Assembly (NCBI GenBank): GCA_023414985.1
Contig: JAEZLY010000122.1
Coordinates: 1 to 11,641 of the forward strand
DNA from: Bacillota bacterium
GTDB lineage: Bacteria > Bacillota > Clostridia > Lachnospirales > Lachnospiraceae
DNA length: 11,641 nt
Direction of reading: 5' to 3'
Below, piece after piece: positions 7,439 through 11,641 of the stretch (positions are counted from its first letter, which is position 1; every line of letters starts with the position of its first letter). Below the pieces are notes generated by a model. That model saw only the letters and a list, made by a program, of their open reading frames with translations, did no database searches and was not told the DNA's origin. Made by a program: the position numbers and the translations under genes.

Positions 7439-9751
7439 TTATCCGGCCGTACGTTCGATATCCAGAACACTTTCGACGCTTCTGAGCTTTGTTATGATTT
7501 CATTGAGCTGTTCCTTACTGTTAATTTCAAAGCCGATGCTGATGGACGCTTTTCCCTGCTTACTTGTTCTTACGTTCATTGAGGTCACATCAATCTTATT
7601 CTCAGTCAGAACCTTGGAGATATCTACCAGCACTCCGGTCCGGTTATTCGCATAAATCTTGATCTCGGCGCTGTATATTCCGCCGATATCCTTACCGTCT
7701 GCAGATAGATTCCATTCCGCATCGATCAGTCTGGCACGGTCTTCCTCCGGAAGATTGATTACATTGATGCAATCGGTTCTGTGGATGGATACGCCTCTGC
7801 CACGGGTAACAAAACCTACAATCTCATCGCCAGGTACAGGACTGCAGCATCTGGAGAAACGGACTGCCAGATCATGGATTCCTTCCACGACAATACCGCT
7901 CTTGGATTTCTTCTGTGGCATTCTTTCCTTGATTTCGGAAACCGCCTCGAGGACATTCTCATCGGTAATGTCCTTCTTATTCTTTTTCTTATATTCCTCC
8001 AGCAGCTTGTTGACGATCTGCCCTTCCTTCAAGCCTCCGTGGCCCACTGCAGCGAGCACGGATTCCCAGTCACGGAAGCCGTATTTGCGCATTACGGTAT
8101 TCGTAAATTCCGGCTTTAAAAGATCGCTTAAGGTGATGCTCTTCGTCTTGCAGTAGGCAGTAATTAATTCCTTACCACGGTTAATATTATCGTCCTTCAG
8201 TTCCGACTTAAACCATTGGTTTATCTTATTCTTTGCCTGAGTACTCTTTACGATGGACAGCCAGTCCCGGCTTGGCCCTCTGGAATTCTGGGAGGTGATG
8301 ATCTCAATTCTGTCGCCGTTCTGGATGACATAGTCAATGGGCTCCAGCTTACCGTTGACACGGGCACCTACCATTTTATTACCTACGGCACTATGGATAC
8401 TGTAGGCAAAATCTACTGTATTGGAACCGGTCGGTAAGGTCTTGACATCACCGGTCGGTGTAAAAGCATAGACACTTTCAGAAAATAAATCAAAATCATT
8501 CTTGATCAGGCTTAAGAACTCCTTATTATCAGACATGTCCTTCTGCCATTCCAGAACCTGTCTGAGCCAGGTCAGCTTCTCCTCTTCGGCATTGGCAGTT
8601 CCACCCTTGCCGTCCTGCCCCTCCTTGTATTTCCAGTGGGCAGCAATACCATACTCCGCGGTACGGTGCATCTCATAGGTACGGATCTGGATCTCAAAGG
8701 GAGCTCCCTTCGGCCCGATCAGTGTTGTATGAAGAGACTGGTACATATTCGGCTTCGGCATCGCGATATAGTCCTTAAAGCGCCCCGGAATCGGCTTATA
8801 CATCTCATGGATGACACCGAGTGCCGCATAACAATCCTTTAAGGAATCTACGATGATACGAACCGCAAAGAGATCATAGATCTGATCCAGTGTCTTGTTC
8901 TGATTCACCATCTTTTTATAGATACTGAAGAAATGTTTTATACGTCCGTCAATCTTGGCAGAAATCCCTGCCTCCTCGATATGGCTTCTTACATCGCTTA
9001 CAATCTCGTCTATATATGCCTGACGCTCGCTGCGTTTGGTGGCAATCTTCTCGGTCAGTTCTTTATAAACCTCAGGCTCCAGATACTTAAGCGACAGGTC
9101 GTCAAGTTCGATCTTAATCTTGGAGATACCAAGCCTCTGAGCAATCGGAGCATAGATGTCCATGGTCTCCCTTGCTGTTTCCTTCTGCTTCTCGGGCTCC
9201 TTGTATTTTAAGGTACGCATATTATGGAGGCGGTCCGCCAGCTTGATCAGGATGACACGGATATCCTTTGCCATTGCAAGGAACATCTTACGAAGATTCT
9301 CTGCCTGCAGCTCCACCTTATCCATGGAATAATTCAATTTGGTCAGCTTGGTTACACCATCAACCAAAAGTGCGATCTCTTCGGAAAACATGGAGGAGAT
9401 CTGATGAATGGTAAAATCGGTATCCTCCACCACATCGTGAAGGATTCCTGCAACAATCGTCTCCTTATCCAGCTCCAGCTCAGCCAGAATATTGGCTACG
9501 CATAGGGGATGGATTATATATGGTTCTCCGGATTTACGAAGCTGGTTCTTATGTGCGTCATCCGCAAGATGATAAGCCTTCTCGACCATGGAAATATCCG
9601 CAGACGGATGATAGCTTCTGATCTTGTCAATCAGCTCCTGATATAGGGTTTCGGGCGCAGTAAAATCAGCCGGCGCCTGAAATGTCACCGCCGCCAGTAT
9701 CTCTTCTTTCCCAACTGCTTCTTTTCCCGTTACCTCTCTGTCGTCACCCAT
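7439..9751 (-). CDS. relA: Bifunctional (p)ppGpp synthetase/hydrolase Rel
   Basis: This long RelA/SpoT homologue makes (p)ppGpp from ATP and GTP/GDP during amino-acid starvation and degrades it otherwise. It is ribosome-associated. The 770-residue form begins MGDDREVTGK. The HD hydrolase domain covers about 40-200, with HDVVEDT (105-111) and KLADRLHN (170-177) intact. The synthetase domain covers about 235-375, with RFKDYI (324-329), NMYQSLHTT (335-343) and EIQIRTYEMH (353-362). The RFKD loop is of the RxKD type found in bifunctional enzymes. A TGS domain starts near 427 (VYAFTPTGDV). The zinc-finger-like CC-PVPGDEIVG to HRTDC region is at 635-661, and a C-terminal ACT domain covers about 695-770. 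ATG 9751 has AGGTGG 8 bases upstream. ATG 9757 and GTG 9763 are in frame but crowd that site. It is co-oriented with apt (90 bases upstream) and the hydrolase gene (14 bases downstream). Confidence 0.97.
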   Translation of the reverse strand: MGDDREVTGKEAVGKEEILAAVTFQAPADFTAPETLYQELIDKIRSYHPSADISMVEKAYHLADDAHKNQLRKSGEPYIIHPLCVANILAELELDKETIVAGILHDVVEDTDFTIHQISSMFSEEIALLVDGVTKLTKLNYSMDKVELQAENLRKMFLAMAKDIRVILIKLADRLHNMRTLKYKEPEKQKETARETMDIYAPIAQRLGISKIKIELDDLSLKYLEPEVYKELTEKIATKRSERQAYIDEIVSDVRSHIEEAGISAKIDGRIKHFFSIYKKMVNQNKTLDQIYDLFAVRIIVDSLKDCYAALGVIHEMYKPIPGRFKDYIAMPKPNMYQSLHTTLIGPKGAPFEIQIRTYEMHRTAEYGIAAHWKYKEGQDGKGGTANAEEEKLTWLRQVLEWQKDMSDNKEFLSLIKNDFDLFSESVYAFTPTGDVKTLPTGSNTVDFAYSIHSAVGNKMVGARVNGKLEPIDYVIQNGDRIEIITSQNSRGPSRDWLSIVKSTQAKNKINQWFKSELKDDNINRGKELITAYCKTKSITLSDLLKPEFTNTVMRKYGFRDWESVLAAVGHGGLKEGQIVNKLLEEYKKKNKKDITDENVLEAVSEIKERMPQKKSKSGIVVEGIHDLAVRFSRCCSPVPGDEIVGFVTRGRGVSIHRTDCINVINLPEEDRARLIDAEWNLSADGKDIGGIYSAEIKIYANNRTGVLVDISKVLTENKIDVTSMNVRTSKQGKASISIGFEINSKEQLNEIITKLRSVESVLDIERTAG

Positions 9752-9775
9752 GCTCATCACCACCTGTCTGCACCA

Positions 9776-9794
9776 AGGCTGATTCCGTCAGCCT
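9776..9794 (-). promoter_or_regulatory. Hairpin in the apt-relA gap
   Basis: AGGCTGA and TCAGCCT form a perfect 7-bp stem around a 5-base loop, about 10 bases upstream of the relA ribosome binding site (9760-9765). No T-run follows on the minus strand, so it is unlikely to terminate transcription. It could be an RNA processing or stability element that sets relA expression relative to apt. The role is inference. Confidence 0.45.
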
Positions 9795-9841
9795 GTATAA
9801 GAACTTTCCTCTCAGTCAAATGCTGTTTGCTTTGCTAAGCA

Positions 9842-10366
9842 TTATTTTCCTTCGTACTGAATGACTGCTTCCACATCATAACCCTTGAGCTTCTCTCGGC
9901 CGTTCAGTCCTTTTAATTCCATCAGGAAGATAATCTTGATTACCTCACCGCCAAGCATTTCGATCAGTTTGGTAATTGCTTCTATAGTACCGCCTGTGGC
10001 AATCAGATCATCGACGATGACAACCTTCTGACCCGGCTTAATCGCATCCTTATGGATCTCGATCGTTGCCTTTCCGTACTCCAGGTCATAATCCATGGAT
10101 ACGGTCTCACAGGGTAATTTTCCTTTCTTGCGAATCGGAATAAATGCTTTATTCAAATTATAGGCGATCGGAACACCAAAAATAAACCCTCTGGATTCCG
10201 GACCGGCAATAATATCAAAATCCAAACCTTTTAATAAATCCTGCATCTGGTTGATCGCTAACTGTAGTCCTTCCTTCTCCTGCAGTACGCTCGTAACATC
10301 GCGAAAAATAATTCCGGGCTCCGGAAAATCCGGGATACTTCTAACATAATCTTCTAACTTCTTCAT
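9842..10366 (-). CDS. apt: Adenine phosphoribosyltransferase
   Basis: This cytoplasmic purine-salvage enzyme converts adenine and PRPP to AMP and pyrophosphate. Its 174 residues match the family. The N-terminus MKKLEDYVRSIPDFPEPG and FRDVT are classic for bacterial Apt. AGPESRGFIFG (54-64) and the PRPP-binding loop VVIVDDLIATGGT (115-127) complete the active site. The start is placed at ATG 10366 from the family N-terminus. In-frame codons upstream, as far as a TTG at 10402, would add residues not expected in the family. The ribosome binding site is weak: AAAGG lies about 12 bases from the ATG. A tiny overlapping reading frame (ATG GTT ATT GTA TGA) ends on the apt start codon. A promoter lies about 140 bases upstream, which makes apt the first gene of the operon ending with hisS. 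The recJ-apt-relA order is well known in Firmicutes. Confidence 0.97.
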   Translation of the reverse strand: MKKLEDYVRSIPDFPEPGIIFRDVTSVLQEKEGLQLAINQMQDLLKGLDFDIIAGPESRGFIFGVPIAYNLNKAFIPIRKKGKLPCETVSMDYDLEYGKATIEIHKDAIKPGQKVVIVDDLIATGGTIEAITKLIEMLGGEVIKIIFLMELKGLNGREKLKGYDVEAVIQYEGK

Positions 10367-10499
10367 ACAATAACCATGCCTTTCTGTGGATTTCTGAACC
10401 AAATTTATTTATGGGCAATCGAATAATCCTGCCGTTGCGATAGATCGATACGAATAATAGGACAAAGCGGCCAGTCTGATGCCAATATCATCTTTTAGA
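10367..10499 (-). other. 5' leader of the apt operon transcript
   Basis: About 130 bases lie between the predicted start (about 10499) and the apt ATG. The leader contains an 8-base direct repeat (ATTATTCG on the transcript, at 10451-10458 and 10420-10427) and a few short stems. I looked for a purine riboswitch core and for a ykkC-type (PRPP or ppGpp) motif because of the gene content, and did not recognise either. No coding sequence is supported here apart from the 4-codon frame that overlaps the apt start. Confidence 0.35.
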
Positions 10500-10505
10500 T
10501 GACTT

Positions 10506-10535
10506 ATTATATCACCTAAGTTTACACTTCGTAAA
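10506..10535 (-). promoter_or_regulatory. Promoter of the apt-relA-hemZ-hisS operon, with a dyad over the -35
   Basis: On the minus strand TATAAT (10506-10511) is preceded by TGA, giving an extended -10, and by TTTACG (10530-10535) as a 4-of-6 -35 with an 18-base spacer. A perfect dyad, TTTAC-N5-GTAAA (10521-10535), covers the -35 and part of the spacer and could be an operator. Transcription would start near 10499. The promoter call is good; the operator call is inference. Confidence 0.7.
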
Positions 10536-10553
10536 GAAAATTTCACATTTCTA

Positions 10554-10574
10554 AAGTAAATTTTACTTAAAATT
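10554..10574. repeat. Overlapping AT-rich palindromes downstream of recJ
   Basis: Two palindromes overlap here. One is AAGTAAA-T-TTTACTT (10554-10568); the other is AATTTT-ACTT-AAAATT (10559-10574). They lie between the recJ stop and the apt promoter and repeat the TTTAC/GTAAA half-site seen over the -35. No GC-rich stem plus T-run is present, so recJ has no obvious strong terminator. They may be a binding site, a weak 3' end, or AT-rich upstream promoter DNA. Confidence 0.4.
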
Positions 10575-10602
10575 GATACAAAAGCAAATTTTCGACTGCT
10601 GA

Positions 10603-11641
10603 TTAACGGTAATTTTGTATTATCAGCTGTAGATTTTTAAAGCCGTTATATTCATTGATCTTCGGGAAATAAGTAATGGAAAGAGCAGCCTTCATGCTGC
10701 GTCCGGTTCTTAATCGATCCGCTTCCTCTGCTCCGTAGGCGGAGCCGATGTAATTAAAGAATTCCTCCACAGCCCCAAAATAGATTGCCTCTATCTCCCT
10801 GCCATATTTATTTTCCACATACAGCCTAATACCACTTGCGTTTTTACCAATGATAAATGCTGATTTCACCTTTAAGTCCTTCTCTGCAAAAAGCGGTTTT
10901 TCATTCCCTTTGCCATAGGGCTCCAGCTGCCTCAATTCATTCACAAGTTCCGTCGTTACATACCCCAAAGGCAGATGAATATCAATGGATACCTTAGGTA
11001 CCAGCATCTCCATCGTCAGAGAGGTATTCTCATTCAAGGTCCTGCGCAGGATATCGATATTTTCCTTCGTTATAGACAACCCTGCTGCCATCGGATGTCC
11101 TCCGACTTTAATAAATAAATCCCTGCATTTGTTCAGCTCTTCTATCATATTATATTGTTCTATTGATCTTCCGGAACCTTTTACTTGATTTTCCGCATCT
11201 GTCAGTACCAGCGTGGGCCGATTGAACCGTTCTCTCACCCTTCCGGCGATGATTCCCGCGATACTCTCATGACAGTCCGGCAGATATACCACCAGAACCT
11301 TATCCTGCAGCAGCTCGCTCTCCTCAATCTGCTTTATGGCTTTTTCCACGTTCAATGCAGTCATTTCCTTCCGTAGCTCGTTCAGCTGCCGTACCTCTCC
11401 GGCCAGTGCCGCAGCTTTTTCTTTTGTATCCGCCAGCAACAGCTCCAACCCCTTCTTGGCAGTATCCAATCTTCCGGAAGCATTCAGGCAGGGTCCGATG
11501 ACAAAGCCGAGATGGAAGGAAGAAAGCTGCTCCTTCTCAATGCTGCTGACATCCATAAGTGCAAGAAGTCCTAAGTTACGGGTGTTCTGCAGTAGCTTCA
11601 GCCCATATTTTACGATTGTCCTGTTTTCCCCTGTCAGCTCC
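10603..11641 (-). CDS. recJ: Single-stranded-DNA exonuclease RecJ (5' part cut by window edge)
   Basis: RecJ is a 5'-to-3' single-strand DNA exonuclease of the DHH family, used in recombination and mismatch or base-excision repair. The frame stays open to the window edge, and 345 C-terminal residues are visible. They start ELTGENRTIVKYGLKLL, which matches the end of the RecJ catalytic DHH domain. Then come FVIGPCLNASGRLDTA and a DHHA1 domain with SIAGIIAGR, GSGRSI and GGHPMAAGLSI. A C-terminal OB-fold-like region follows, starting near LEPYGKGNEKPLFA. The catalytic Asp/His motifs of the N-terminal half lie outside the window. In this frame the first internal ATG is at 11556, but it is inside the family alignment and is not a start. 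The gene stops 236 bases before apt with no strong terminator, so read-through into the apt operon is possible. Confidence 0.93.
   Translation of the reverse strand, partial: ELTGENRTIVKYGLKLLQNTRNLGLLALMDVSSIEKEQLSSFHLGFVIGPCLNASGRLDTAKKGLELLLADTKEKAAALAGEVRQLNELRKEMTALNVEKAIKQIEESELLQDKVLVVYLPDCHESIAGIIAGRVRERFNRPTLVLTDAENQVKGSGRSIEQYNMIEELNKCRDLFIKVGGHPMAAGLSITKENIDILRRTLNENTSLTMEMLVPKVSIDIHLPLGYVTTELVNELRQLEPYGKGNEKPLFAEKDLKVKSAFIIGKNASGIRLYVENKYGREIEAIYFGAVEEFFNYIGSAYGAEEADRLRTGRSMKAALSITYFPKINEYNGFKNLQLIIQNYR

Noticed and set aside
7659..8156. Plus-strand open frame of 165 codons inside relA
   Set aside because: It is antisense to the well-conserved Rel C-terminal half, with no promoter or ribosome binding site.
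9794..9819. Possible internal promoter before relA (TTGACT and TATACA on the minus strand)
   Set aside because: The spacer is only 14 bases, too short for a normal sigma-A promoter, and shifting the -10 gives a poor match.
10367..10499. Purine, PRPP or ppGpp riboswitch upstream of apt
   Set aside because: I could not find the conserved core segments of these classes by eye. The gene content alone is not enough evidence.
1..11641. Mobile element, CRISPR, phage or defence island
   Set aside because: No transposase, integrase, direct-repeat array or defence-type domain is seen. All genes are recognised core or chemosensory genes on one strand.

Overview
This is an ordinary-looking chromosomal stretch from a low-to-medium GC Gram-positive anaerobe, most likely a motile member of the class Clostridia (Lachnospiraceae-like). 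The evidence is the Firmicutes gene order recJ-apt-relA-hisS, a HemZ-type radical-SAM protein in that operon, strong AGGAGG-type ribosome binding sites, and a bifunctional Rel protein. The placement rests on gene order and protein style, not on a marker gene. Every supported gene lies on the minus strand, so the window is transcribed from right to left.

Right part (11641 to 3909) is a housekeeping block. In transcription order it holds the 3' part of recJ (cut by the window edge), apt, the (p)ppGpp synthetase/hydrolase relA, a metallo-beta-lactamase-fold hydrolase, hemZ and hisS. A 237-base spacer between recJ and apt carries a convincing promoter (extended -10 TGATATAAT) with a dyad over its -35 region, so apt through hisS can be read as one operon with possible read-through from recJ. 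Gaps inside the operon are 14 to 90 bases. The operon ends at a strong intrinsic terminator (3771-3821) downstream of hisS. Purine salvage, stringent response and aminoacylation are therefore grouped: Rel makes or destroys (p)ppGpp according to tRNA charging, HisRS charges tRNA-His, and Apt salvages adenine into the nucleotide pool that (p)ppGpp controls.

Left part (3770 to 1) is a chemosensory unit. A near-perfect sigma-A promoter (TTGACA, 17 bases, TATAAT) just past the terminator drives a roughly 180-base leader, then a transmembrane methyl-accepting chemotaxis receptor, then cheA (3' end cut by the window edge). The two genes are 40 bases apart, and a perfect 10-bp inverted repeat spans the receptor stop codon.

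I see no tRNA or rRNA genes, CRISPR array, insertion sequence, phage gene or defence system, and no evidence for a wholly new system. The items worth a second look are small: regulatory dyads and hairpins at gene junctions, a HemZ whose heme role is doubtful, a Cys-rich insert in HisRS, a tandem-HAMP receptor, and a changed gene order around hisS.
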